Shown here piece by piece: positions 1 through 8,338 of a DNA stretch of 18,239 nt; within the stretch, counting starts at the first letter, position 1; every line of letters starts with the position of its first letter. Location: assembly GCA_035693825.1 (NCBI GenBank), contig DASSGB010000082.1, positions 1 through 18,239 on the forward strand. Reading direction: 5' to 3'. The position numbers and the translations under genes were made by a program. The notes below the pieces were generated by a model, which saw only the letters and a list, made by a program, of their open reading frames with translations, ran no database searches and was not told the origin of the DNA. This DNA comes from MGOM01 sp035693825 (GTDB lineage Bacteria > Chloroflexota > Anaerolineae > Anaerolineales > E44-bin32).

Positions 1-1018
<1,018 letters not shown>

Positions 1019-1057
1019 CTGGCCTCCTGTCCTGCGCAAAGTTGACCTGCAGGCGTC

Positions 1058-1085
1058 AGTATAGCACACTTGTTCTATAGGTCAA
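1058..1085 (-). promoter_or_regulatory. recA promoter (sigma70-type)
   Basis: On the minus strand a -35 box TTGACC (1085-1080) is followed by a 16-nt spacer and a -10 box TATACT (1063-1058). This is close to the housekeeping consensus and lies about 40 nt upstream of the recA ATG. The spacer is occupied almost entirely by a LexA-like palindrome. A bound repressor would therefore block RNA polymerase directly. Confidence 0.75.
1060..1079. promoter_or_regulatory. Putative LexA-binding SOS box
   Basis: A 20-bp inverted repeat reads TATAGAACAAGTGTGCTATA on the recA coding strand. The two 8-bp halves (TATAGAAC and GTGCTATA) are mirror images apart from one position. The core GAAC-N4-GTGC differs by one base from GAAC-N4-GTTC, the LexA box of Gram-positive bacteria, which is also reported for Chloroflexi. 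It sits between the -35 and -10 boxes of recA, as expected for SOS repression. The lexA gene is not in this window, so the assignment rests on the motif and its position. The box might also influence the divergent AP2-like gene, whose start is 115 nt away. Confidence 0.8.
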
Positions 1086-1193
1086 GAGGGGATACCTTTC
1101 ACGCCGCATTCATCCCTGAAAGCTATCTCTGACAATGCCGGGACGACTTACAATCGTGCTAACTCAGGGGCAATCTCCATCCTGGAGGACATT

Positions 1194-1454
1194 GTGAGCG
1201 CTATCGGACACAAAGGGATCAGCTACGTGAAGGGAAAGCGCTGGACGGGATACAAGATCACTGTCCAGTGGAAGGGTAAGCTCCTCACGAAGTACCTGTC
1301 TGGAAGACACCCTCGGGATTTGCGGAAAGCCATACGCATCCGCAACGCTTTGGAGCGCCAATTGGGAAGACCGCGCACGGAAGAGATCATCCGCTCGTCT
1401 GGCGTCGCTCAGGGGAAGCGATGGAAGCGCCCGGTAAGCAAGTCCAAGAAGTAG
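1194..1454 (+). CDS. Small basic AP2-like DNA-binding protein
   Basis: This is an 86-residue, Lys/Arg-rich cytoplasmic protein. Residues about 7-40 (KGISYVKGKRWTGYKITV, then KGKLLTKYLS) resemble the three-stranded AP2 DNA-binding sheet, with its conserved Gly-Ile and Trp. A helix with RNALERQLGRPRTE follows. This matches small bacterial AP2-domain proteins that I recall ending in a similar LGxPRTE motif. A strongly basic tail finishes the protein. The start is GTG at 1194, supported by GGAGG at 1184-1188 with 5-nt spacing. The base composition looks less GC-rich than the neighbours, which hints at acquisition, since AP2 domains often travel with HNH endonucleases and phages. No nuclease domain is present. 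A TACAAT at 1149-1154 could be a -10 box, but its best -35 (CTGACA) is too close. The kinase gene starts 34 nt downstream. DNA binding is inferred, and the target is unknown. Confidence 0.75.
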   Translation: MSAIGHKGISYVKGKRWTGYKITVQWKGKLLTKYLSGRHPRDLRKAIRIRNALERQLGRPRTEEIIRSSGVAQGKRWKRPVSKSKK

Positions 1455-1488
1455 GTCTTCCAGGCAGGGGGCAGTTCCAAAAGGGGTA

Positions 1489-4197
1489 ATGGCGGCTCTC
1501 TCCGTCAGGCGGGCTTTGCGTTCTGGCTTCTCGTTGCGCCGGGACCTGGGCGTCCAGCTGCTCGCGGTCTACTTGCTGTTCGTCCTGCCGGTCGCCATCG
1601 CCGGTCTTGCGTTCGACATCTACAGCAGCTCCCGCCTGCGATCCGATGTCGAAGCCGCCGACCTGGCGCTGGCGCGTGCCATTGCCCTCGAAACAGACGC
1701 CCGCATTGCGGACGCGTTCTTCACCGTTCGTCAGCTAGCCGACGATCCGGGTGTCCGGCAGGCGTCTCCCCCCTTGATGGAGAGAACCTTTGCCGACGTC
1801 GCCCTCGCTCGGCCGGACGTGAATCTCATCTACCGGCTCGACGCCGATGGGATCATGCTCTTCCACCACCCGGTGGGGCCCGGGTCGACCGTCGGAGTCG
1901 ATTTCTCCTTCCGCCCGTATTTTCAAGCCGCGCGCGAGTCCGACGGACCCCTCGTATCGGAAGGCCGCATCTCTCCCACCACGAATCAGCCGGTCGCAAC
2001 GACCGTCATGCCTTTGCGCGATGCCGACGGCCGGTTCCTGGGAGTCGTCGCCACCAACCTGGCCCTGGAAAGCTTGTCCCAGACGGTGTCGGCGATCGCC
2101 GCCGAACAGCCTCCAGGCCAGGGCTTCCGCGTCCGCATCGTCGACGCCTCCGGCCAGGTCATTGCCGAGCCGGACCGCGCACGCCTGCTGACCCTGCTCC
2201 GGGACGACGCGCCGAAGGTGGCCGAAGCCGTCCTGCGCGGCGAGGAAGGCAGCCAGGTTGCACGAGCCGCCGATGGGACGGAGACGCTCCACACGTACGT
2301 GCCCATCCCATCCGCCGGCTGGGGCGTCGTTGTGCAGCGTCCGGCGGCCGTGGCGTTCGCCACGGCCCGCGCCTTCCACCGCGGGCTGCTGACGGCGCTG
2401 GCTGTCTTTCTCGCCGGCGGAGTCCTCTTCTGGATCGCGCTGTCGCGCCAGGTGATTCGCCCGCTCGAACGATTGTCTGCGTTCAGTCTGACGGTGGGGC
2501 AGTCTCGCGACGCCTCTCACCCGGCGCATGCCGAGCTCACCGAGGTCTCGGGGCGGCCGGACCAGATGGGCCACCTGGGACGAAGCCTCGAGCGGATGGA
2601 GCGCGTCATCCAGGAGAGGCTGCACGACCTCTCCACCCTTCTCGATACCAGCCGGGCGGTGATCTCGACTCTTGACTCGCGAGACGTGCTCGATCGCATC
2701 CTGGAGCAGACGGCGCGCCTCACGGGCACCGATCGCTGCGCCATCATCGCCCTCGATCGACGGACCGACACGTTCCGCGTGAAGGCCAGCCGTGGCCTGT
2801 CCCAGACCTACATCGACCGCCTGCGCATCGACCCCTCGCAGCCCGACTCGCCCGCCATGCGAGCCATTCGCAGCGGCGAGCCGATCCAGATCAGCGACAC
2901 CGAGGCCGACCCCAGCTTCCGCGACCAGCGTCAGCGATCTCGCGCCGAAGGTTATCGAGCTCTGCTGGCGGTGCCGCTTCTCGCGCCGCATGCGTCTCCT
3001 GCGGCGCTGGTGGTTTACCAGCGCGAGCCGCATGTCTTCACCGAACGTGAAGTCCGGCTGGTGTGGAGCTTCGCCAACCACGCCGCAATGGCGATCGAGA
3101 ACGCCGAGTTGTTCGCACGCAGTGACGAACAACTTCAGGAGGAGACCCACCGGCTGGAAGCCCTCATCCAGAGCCTGGCGGACGGTCTCGTGCTCGAGGG
3201 CCCAACCGGGCGAGTGCTGTACGCCAATCGCCGCCTGGCCGATCTCACCGGGATCTCTCCCGAGGAGCTGCCGCGATTGACGGGCGAGCAAATCCGGGCG
3301 CGCTTGTTGGAGGCGGCGGAAGACCTCGAAGCCGCGCGCCGGAGCATCGAGCTGGCGCTGAAAGACCACTTGCCTCAGAAGATCGTCCTGCGTGGGTCGG
3401 ACGGTGGAGTCCCGGCGACCCTTCGTCTGCGCGCCTTCGACGTCACCGACTCCACGGGCGAGGTCATCGGGCGCGGGATGATCCTGCGGGACGTCACTCG
3501 CGATGCCGAGCTCGATCGCATGAAGGACAGCCTCGTGGCCACCGTGTCGCATGAGCTGCGCACGCCCCTGGCGGCGATCAAAGGCTACGCCAGCACCCTG
3601 CTGGCGCGAGACGTGACGTGGGCGCCGGAGGCGCAGCGCGAATTCCTGGAGATCATCGGCCGCGAGACCGACCGGCTCAGTCTGCTGGTGGACGACCTTC
3701 TCGACCTGTCGCGCCTCGAGGCGGGGAACCTGATCGTGGCGCGAGAAAGCTGGTCCCTCCTGGAACTCATCGAGGCCGCCGATCGGGGAACGCGTCCGTC
3801 GCTGGGTGACCGGCTGAAGGTCGAGGTGCCGCCCGATCTGCCGATGGTGCCCGTCGACCGGAGACGGATCGAATCCGTGCTGCGCAACCTGCTCGAGAAC
3901 GCGGCCCGCTATGCCGGGGGCGAGGCCATCGTGCGCGTGAGCGCCGTCCACGAAGACAGCCGGGTCATCGTGCGCGTCGAGGACGATGGGCCGGGGATTC
4001 CCGAAAGCGAGATCGACCGAGTCTTTGAGCCGTTCTTCCGCCTCGACCGCGGCCTTGTCCGCCGGGGCTCCGGAGCCGGCCTGGGCCTGTCGATTTCGCG
4101 CGGTTTCGTGCGGGCACACGGCGGAGACATCTGGATCGAGAAGCGGCCGCGCGGCGCGTGCCTGGCCTTCTCCATCCCGCTGACGCCTCATGCCTGA
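1489..4197 (+). CDS. Membrane sensor histidine kinase (dCache-HAMP-GAF-PAS)
   Basis: This 902-residue sensor kinase would autophosphorylate on histidine and pass phosphate to the response regulator encoded next. A membrane segment at about 23-45 and another at about 299-318 enclose a roughly 250-residue extracytoplasmic region typical of double-Cache ligand-sensing domains. Next come HAMP (about 318-380), GAF (about 385-540, with DRCAIIALDRRT), PAS (about 551-660, with GRVLYANRRLADLTG), and HisKA with the H-box SHELRTPL (phospho-acceptor His688). The HATPase domain has the N-box NLLENAARYA (Asn804), G1 DDGPGIPESE (832-841) and the G2 region GAGLGLSIS. The ATG at 1489 follows AAGGGG at only 2-nt spacing. 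The gene overlaps the regulator gene by 8 nt, which implies coupled translation. The ligand is unknown. dCache domains often bind small metabolites such as amino acids or carboxylates, which would suit the transporter downstream, but that link is inference. Confidence 0.93.
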   Translation: MAALSVRRALRSGFSLRRDLGVQLLAVYLLFVLPVAIAGLAFDIYSSSRLRSDVEAADLALARAIALETDARIADAFFTVRQLADDPGVRQASPPLMERTFADVALARPDVNLIYRLDADGIMLFHHPVGPGSTVGVDFSFRPYFQAARESDGPLVSEGRISPTTNQPVATTVMPLRDADGRFLGVVATNLALESLSQTVSAIAAEQPPGQGFRVRIVDASGQVIAEPDRARLLTLLRDDAPKVAEAVLRGEEGSQVARAADGTETLHTYVPIPSAGWGVVVQRPAAVAFATARAFHRGLLTALAVFLAGGVLFWIALSRQVIRPLERLSAFSLTVGQSRDASHPAHAELTEVSGRPDQMGHLGRSLERMERVIQERLHDLSTLLDTSRAVISTLDSRDVLDRILEQTARLTGTDRCAIIALDRRTDTFRVKASRGLSQTYIDRLRIDPSQPDSPAMRAIRSGEPIQISDTEADPSFRDQRQRSRAEGYRALLAVPLLAPHASPAALVVYQREPHVFTEREVRLVWSFANHAAMAIENAELFARSDEQLQEETHRLEALIQSLADGLVLEGPTGRVLYANRRLADLTGISPEELPRLTGEQIRARLLEAAEDLEAARRSIELALKDHLPQKIVLRGSDGGVPATLRLRAFDVTDSTGEVIGRGMILRDVTRDAELDRMKDSLVATVSHELRTPLAAIKGYASTLLARDVTWAPEAQREFLEIIGRETDRLSLLVDDLLDLSRLEAGNLIVARESWSLLELIEAADRGTRPSLGDRLKVEVPPDLPMVPVDRRRIESVLRNLLENAARYAGGEAIVRVSAVHEDSRVIVRVEDDGPGIPESEIDRVFEPFFRLDRGLVRRGSGAGLGLSISRGFVRAHGGDIWIEKRPRGACLAFSIPLTPHA

Positions 4198-4888
4198 AAC
4201 ACGCGTCCTGGTGGTCGACGACGAGTCGCCGCTGCGCGATTTCGTACGCCGCAATCTCGAGGTGCGCGGCTACAAAGTCAACATCGCTTCGAACGGCCTG
4301 GAGGCTCTGGCTGCCTTCCGGACGTACCCATTCGACCTCGTCATCCTCGACTTGATGATGCCGCACCTCGACGGTCTGGAGACCACGCGCCGCATCCGCG
4401 AAAAGTCACTCGTCCCTATCGTCATCCTGACCGCCCTCGGCGAAGAGCAGGATAAGGTCAAAGCCTTCGAGCTCGGCGCGGATGACTATCTCACCAAACC
4501 GTTTGGAGTCGAAGAACTGCTGGCGAGGATCAAGGCCGTCTTGCGCCGGGCCGCCTGGAGTGAAATGGCGCCCCTCACCGAGCCGGCCAGACTGTCGCGC
4601 CACGGCATTCAGATGGACCTCGAAAGTCACCAGGTGATCGCCCACGGCCGGCCGGTGGAGCTGACCCCCCTCGAATTCAGCCTGCTGTATCACCTCATGC
4701 TGGAGACCGGCAAAGTCCTGGCCCCGAGGGCGTTGCTGCAGAGAGTCTGGGGCCCGGAGTACCTCGACGAAGTCGAATATGTGAGGGTGTACGTCGGCCG
4801 GCTGCGGCGGAAGCTGGAAACCTCCGAGCCTCCGCGGGAGTTGATCGAGACCGTGCGGGGGGTTGGGTACCGGTTCATTCCCGACTGA
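4190..4888 (+). CDS. OmpR/PhoB-family response regulator
   Basis: This 232-residue DNA-binding response regulator is the likely partner of the overlapping kinase. The receiver domain (about 4-120) has the acidic pair Asp10-Asp11, phospho-acceptor Asp54 in LVILDLMMP, Thr81 and Lys103 in DDYLTKPF. The C-terminal winged helix (about 135-232) has ELTPLEFSLLYHLM, the recognition-helix region YVRVYVGRLRRKLE and the closing GVGYRFIPD. This is the typical OmpR/KdpE architecture and length. The ATG at 4190 lies inside the end of the kinase gene, overlapping by 8 nt, so the pair is almost certainly co-translated. A strong hairpin follows the stop. The binding-protein gene of the transporter begins 229 nt downstream on the same strand and is a plausible target, but I saw no repeated operator motif that would prove this. 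Confidence 0.95.
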   Translation: MPETRVLVVDDESPLRDFVRRNLEVRGYKVNIASNGLEALAAFRTYPFDLVILDLMMPHLDGLETTRRIREKSLVPIVILTALGEEQDKVKAFELGADDYLTKPFGVEELLARIKAVLRRAAWSEMAPLTEPARLSRHGIQMDLESHQVIAHGRPVELTPLEFSLLYHLMLETGKVLAPRALLQRVWGPEYLDEVEYVRVYVGRLRRKLETSEPPRELIETVRGVGYRFIPD

Positions 4889-4905
4889 AAGGCATGCGGC
4901 TTCAC

Positions 4906-4938
4906 CCAAACCCGTCTTGCGAGGCAAGACGGGTTTGG
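4906..4938 (+). terminator. Probable terminator hairpin after the two-component genes
   Basis: A perfect 15-bp stem (4906-4920 paired with 4924-4938) with a 3-nt GAG loop starts 17 nt after the regulator stop. It has a GC-rich base, but the following sequence (TGTTTATGGATTCTTT) is only T-biased, not a clean U-tract. Termination may therefore be partial, allowing some read-through into the transporter genes. It could also act as a 3' mRNA stabiliser. Confidence 0.7.
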
Positions 4939-5046
4939 TGTTTATGGATTCTTTATCTTCCGGGGCCGGCCTTTACGGACCATTTCGCCTTCCGCCCTCA
5001 CAATGAGCGCTGGGGTCAACCTCGCCGCGGAGAGGGAAGGAGGACC

Positions 5047-5121
5047 GTGCCAGCCGCATTTCGACCTCGGTTCCCGTCACGCTTCGTCATTTGGATCAAC
5101 TCTGAGGAGGAGTCTCGATGA
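5047..5121 (+). CDS. Possible 24-codon upstream ORF overlapping the binding-protein start
   Basis: A GTG at 5047 is preceded by a perfect AAGGAGG (5037-5043, 3-nt spacing). It opens a 24-codon frame ending in a TGA that overlaps the ATG of the binding-protein gene (ATGA at 5118-5121). The Shine-Dalgarno of the main gene (AGGAGG, 5105-5110) lies within three Glu codons at its end. The predicted peptide starts MPAAFRPRFPSRF and ends INSEEESR. It is not rich in Leu/Ile/Val, so a classical amino-acid attenuator is not supported. It may be a coupling leader or a chance ORF. The same frame is open back to an ATG at 4894, but that longer version would cover the hairpin and has no good ribosome site. 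Confidence 0.3.
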   Translation: MPAAFRPRFPSRFVIWINSEEESR

Positions 5122-6446
5122 GATCCGCACGCCTGATTGCGCCCACGCTGCTCGTGCTGCTCGGCCTTCTGCTCGGCGCCTGCGGCACGCCCGCGCCCAC
5201 CGAGGCGCCGACGCCCGTCCCACCCGAGCCGACGTCCGAAGAGCCTGCGGCGCCGACCGAACCGCCGATGGAAGAAGTCACTCTGAAGATCGGCTTCACC
5301 GTCTCGCAGACCGGCAGCCTGAACGTCGAGTCGACTCGCCAGAACAACGGCCTGAGCTTGTGGATGGACCAGGTCAACTCGGCCGGCGGAATCCAGGTCG
5401 GCGATTCGATGGTCACGTTTGAGTCGGTCTTCTACGACGACGAGAGCAACAAGGACCGCGTGCAGGAGCTGTACACGCGGCTGGCGACGGAAGACAACGT
5501 CGACTTCCTGATCAGCCCGTATTCGAGCGGGCTGGCGGACGCCTCGGCCGTGATCGCCGAGCAATACGGCAAGATCATGGTCACTACCGGCGCGGCCTCC
5601 GACGCCACGTACAAGAAGGGCTACACCCTGGTGTACCAGGCCTACACGCCGGCCAGCCGTTACCTCACCGGCGCGGTGGACAACCTGGCCGCCCTCGACC
5701 CGGCCGTCAAGAAGATTGCCTTCGTGCACGAGAACGACAAGTTCTCGACGGACGTCGTGACCGCGGCCAAGGCCTACGCCGAAAGCCTCGGATACGAGAT
5801 CGTCTACTTCGAGGGCTATGACACCGGCACGACCGACTTCGGCCCGTTCATCAACAACATCGTCGCCGCCGCGCCTGAGGCCATCATGGGCGGCGGACAC
5901 TTCCAGGATGGAACGACCTTTGCCAGGCAGCTCTCCGAGAAAGGTGTCTCGGCCAAGTACATCGCTCTGCTGGTGGCCCCGCCCGAGCCAACCTTCGCCG
6001 AGCTCGGTGACGCCGCACTGGGCATCGTCGGCCCGAGCCAGTGGGAACCGCTGGCGGCGTTCACAGAAGAGACGGCCGCGGCGGCAGGGCTGGAATACTT
6101 CGGGATCTCCGGGGCCGACTTCACCCAGGCCTACACCGACGCCTATGGCGAGGAGCCGTCCTACCACGCTGCGGGCGGTTACGCCGCAGGCCTGATCCTC
6201 CAGTGGGCCCTGGAAGCGGCCGGCAGCACGGATGTCGAGGCCCTGAAGGCCGCCCTGGACAGCATGGACGTGTTGACCTTCTACGGTCATGTCAAGTTTG
6301 ACACGACCGCGGACGCGCACGGCCTGCAGGTCGGCCACAGCATGGTCTACATCCAGTGGCAGGAGGCCGCCGACGGCACGTTGGCCAAGCAGGTGATCTG
6401 GCCGCCGGAAGGCGCGACCGCCGAAGCCCTCTACCCCATCCGCTGA
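5118..6446 (+). CDS. livK: ABC transporter substrate-binding lipoprotein (Liv-type)
   Basis: This is a 442-residue periplasmic-binding-type lipoprotein that captures the substrate outside the membrane for the permease genes downstream. The signal sequence ends in the lipobox LGAC (Cys22, the lipid-attachment residue). A Pro/Thr/Glu-rich linker follows to about residue 52, and then a type-I binding fold of the Leu/Ile/Val-binding (Peripla_BP_6) family, starting LKIGFTVSQTGSLN and containing NNGLSLWMDQVNSAGGI and a central DFLISPYSSGLADA. AGGAGG at 5105-5110 gives 7-nt spacing to the ATG. It is the first gene of a complete transporter cluster, and a strong hairpin lies just after its stop. This family also binds amides, urea and other small molecules, so branched-chain amino acids are only the default guess. 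Confidence 0.93.
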   Translation: MRSARLIAPTLLVLLGLLLGACGTPAPTEAPTPVPPEPTSEEPAAPTEPPMEEVTLKIGFTVSQTGSLNVESTRQNNGLSLWMDQVNSAGGIQVGDSMVTFESVFYDDESNKDRVQELYTRLATEDNVDFLISPYSSGLADASAVIAEQYGKIMVTTGAASDATYKKGYTLVYQAYTPASRYLTGAVDNLAALDPAVKKIAFVHENDKFSTDVVTAAKAYAESLGYEIVYFEGYDTGTTDFGPFINNIVAAAPEAIMGGGHFQDGTTFARQLSEKGVSAKYIALLVAPPEPTFAELGDAALGIVGPSQWEPLAAFTEETAAAAGLEYFGISGADFTQAYTDAYGEEPSYHAAGGYAAGLILQWALEAAGSTDVEALKAALDSMDVLTFYGHVKFDTTADAHGLQVGHSMVYIQWQEAADGTLAKQVIWPPEGATAEALYPIR

Positions 6447-6455
6447 TCCAGGTCC

Positions 6456-6493
6456 GTGAGCCTCGCCCCTCGGCATCGAGGGGCGAGGCTCAC
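6456..6493 (+). other. Strong intercistronic hairpin between binding protein and permeases
   Basis: A perfect 17-bp stem (6456-6472 with 6477-6493) and a 4-nt GCAT loop lie between the binding-protein stop and the first permease start. No U-tract follows, so a full terminator is unlikely. In many binding-protein-dependent transporters such a structure protects the upstream mRNA or lowers read-through, giving more binding protein than permease. That role is inferred here. Confidence 0.75.
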
Positions 6494-6512
6494 ATGGTTC
6501 ACAGGGAACGCC

Positions 6513-7373
6513 ATGACCGAGACCGTTCTGGCCTCGCTGGTGGATGGCTTGCTCCTGGGATTCGTCTATGGACTGGCGGCCATGGGGCTGGCCCTCATCT
6601 GGGGGGTGATGAACGTCATCAACCTTTCCCACGGGCCGATCATCGCCCTGGGCATGTTCGGCGTCTATTTCGCTTTCAGTTCGCTCGGCTTGCATCCGTA
6701 CCTGGCGCTGCCTCTGGTGGCGGTGCTGGGACTCATCTTCGGGGTGATGATCTACGGCGTCGCCGTCCACCGGGTGTTGAACGCCCCCCATCTCTCAACC
6801 CTGCTGGCGACGTTCGCCGTCAACATGATCATCATCGGCATCGCCACGGCGGCCCTGTCGACCACGCCACGCAATGTGGACTTCAGCCTGGGAAGCACCA
6901 GCCTCGGGCGTGTCACCATCTTGTGGAGCCGTGTGGCCGCGGCCGTGGCGACGATCGTCGTCACCGCGCTGCTGTATCTTTTCCTGTACCGCACGCGTCC
7001 CGGCAAGCACATCCGCGCCGTGACGGACAACCGGGGGGCGGCCGAGTTGATGGGAATCGCCTCCTACAGGACGCTGGCCCTGAGCTTCGGATTGGGGACG
7101 ATGCTCGCGGCGGTGGCTGGAGGTGTCATCGCCACCCTCTTTCCCATCAACATTTTGGCTGGCGGCGCATACGAGCTCAAGAGCTTCGTCATTGGCGTGT
7201 TGGGAGGTCTGGGCAATCCTCTCGGGGCGCTGATCGGCGGTTTGATCCTGGGGATGCTCGAAGGTGTCATCACCTCCTTCCTGCCCCCGACGTGGGTGCC
7301 GGTGCTCGAGTTCGGATTGTTCGTCTTGATTCTTCTGATCCGTCCGACCGGGATCCTGGGGGTGCGAAGATGA
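6513..7373 (+). CDS. livH: Branched-chain amino-acid-type ABC permease LivH
   Basis: This 286-residue integral inner-membrane protein forms half of the transport channel with LivM. The sequence is almost wholly hydrophobic, with about eight helices. It carries the family signature GLALIWGVMNVINLSHGPII near the N-terminus and the C-terminal ending RPTGILGVRR. The ATG at 6513 is chosen because AGGGA (6503-6507) precedes it and it begins the hydrophobic family start (MTETVLASLVDGLLLGFVYG). An in-frame GTG at 6456 would add 19 residues encoded by the hairpin and is unlikely. The stop overlaps the livM start (ATGA), which indicates coupled translation. Confidence 0.94.
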   Translation: MTETVLASLVDGLLLGFVYGLAAMGLALIWGVMNVINLSHGPIIALGMFGVYFAFSSLGLHPYLALPLVAVLGLIFGVMIYGVAVHRVLNAPHLSTLLATFAVNMIIIGIATAALSTTPRNVDFSLGSTSLGRVTILWSRVAAAVATIVVTALLYLFLYRTRPGKHIRAVTDNRGAAELMGIASYRTLALSFGLGTMLAAVAGGVIATLFPINILAGGAYELKSFVIGVLGGLGNPLGALIGGLILGMLEGVITSFLPPTWVPVLEFGLFVLILLIRPTGILGVRR

Positions 7374-8338
7374 CCGCCTGGCGCAGCCCGGCCTTCTGGG
7401 TCATCCTGGGCGGAACGGCCCTCATCGCCTCCTACCCGCTTCTCGTCGAGAGCGCTTCCACGCGGGAACTGTTCTTCACCGTGCTGATGTCGGTCGGCCT
7501 GGCCTCAAGTCTCAACATTCTGCTGGGATACACCGGCTACGTGAGTTTCGGCCACATCGTGTTCTTCGGCCTGGGAGGCTACGTAGGTTTCTATCTGATC
7601 AGCGCTCAGGGCACGTCGCTCTACCTGGCGCTGCTCGCCGGCGGGCTGGTCTCCGGGCTGCTGGCCTTCCTGCTGGGCAAAGCCATCCTGCGATTGCGCG
7701 GCGCGTATTTCGCGCTGGCCACGATCGGCGTCAACGAGGCCGCCCGCGGTTTCGTCAACAACTTCGATCCCTTCGGCGGGCCGATCGGGATGTCGTTGCA
7801 GTTCCAGGTCTACAACAGCTACGGCGGGGCGGTCGAGGCCTTGTGGACGGTGTACCGCCTGCTGATCGTCTTGACTCTGGGGGTCTTGCTGGTCAGCTTC
7901 ATCGTCCGATCCTCGCGCTTCGGGCTGGGGCTGATGGCGATCCGCGAGAACGAGGACGCGGCCGAAGTGATGGGCGTCGTGGCCCCGAACGCCAAGACCT
8001 GGGCCTACGTTCTATCGGCGATCTTCCCCGGGATGATCGGCGTCCTTTTCTTCTTCAAGAACGGAAACGTGGAGCCCGGGGACGCTTTCCGTCTGCATCT
8101 GTCGATCGAAACGATCGTCATGGTGATGCTGGGCGGCCAGGGGACCGTGCTGGGTCCGCTTCTCGGGGCCGCGGGCTATCAACGGTTGCGTGGGCTGCTG
8201 CTCGTCTCGCCCATCTTCAAGAACATCCAACTGGCGGTGGCAGGCGTGATGCTCCTGATCATCATCCTGTTCGTGCCCGCCGGAGTCGTCGGATGGCTGC
8301 GCCAGCGCCTTCCCCGGCTCAGGAGGGTGCTCGAATGA
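7370..8338 (+). CDS. livM: Branched-chain amino-acid-type ABC permease LivM
   Basis: This 322-residue polytopic membrane protein is the second channel subunit. It has the LivM-type segment LNILLGYTGYVSFGHIVFFG, the RGAYFALATIGVNEA region, and the cytoplasmic EAA-like loop AIRENEDAAEVMGV that contacts the ATPases. The start ATG at 7370 overlaps the livH stop by 4 nt. The same frame is open upstream to 6356, but that part is an out-of-frame shadow of the binding protein and livH. A 13-bp hairpin begins at the last base of its stop codon and reaches into the livG start. Confidence 0.94.
   Translation: MTAWRSPAFWVILGGTALIASYPLLVESASTRELFFTVLMSVGLASSLNILLGYTGYVSFGHIVFFGLGGYVGFYLISAQGTSLYLALLAGGLVSGLLAFLLGKAILRLRGAYFALATIGVNEAARGFVNNFDPFGGPIGMSLQFQVYNSYGGAVEALWTVYRLLIVLTLGVLLVSFIVRSSRFGLGLMAIRENEDAAEVMGVVAPNAKTWAYVLSAIFPGMIGVLFFFKNGNVEPGDAFRLHLSIETIVMVMLGGQGTVLGPLLGAAGYQRLRGLLLVSPIFKNIQLAVAGVMLLIIILFVPAGVVGWLRQRLPRLRRVLE

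Noticed and set aside
1129..1154. Promoter for the AP2-like gene (CTGACA and TACAAT)
   Set aside because: The spacer is only 14 nt, too short for a normal sigma70 promoter. The -10 alone is not enough evidence.
1455..1488. Mobile-element boundary around the low-GC AP2-like gene
   Set aside because: I saw no terminal inverted repeats, target duplications or transposase or integrase sequence on either side.
1735..4254. An 839-codon open frame antisense to the histidine kinase
   Set aside because: It mirrors the kinase gene in a GC-rich codon pattern, its translation shows no known domain, and the kinase has every expected motif.
4894..5046. Longer version of the upstream ORF starting at ATG 4894
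   Set aside because: It would translate through the perfect terminator-like hairpin, lacks a convincing ribosome site, and its residues show no coding character.
5016..6791. A 591-codon minus-strand frame across the binding protein and livH
   Set aside because: It has no recognisable domains, crosses two clear genes and is explained by codon bias.
6356..7369. Upstream in-frame extension of livM to 6356
   Set aside because: This stretch is out of frame with the binding protein and livH, which are certain, and livM has a proper ATGA-coupled start at 7370.
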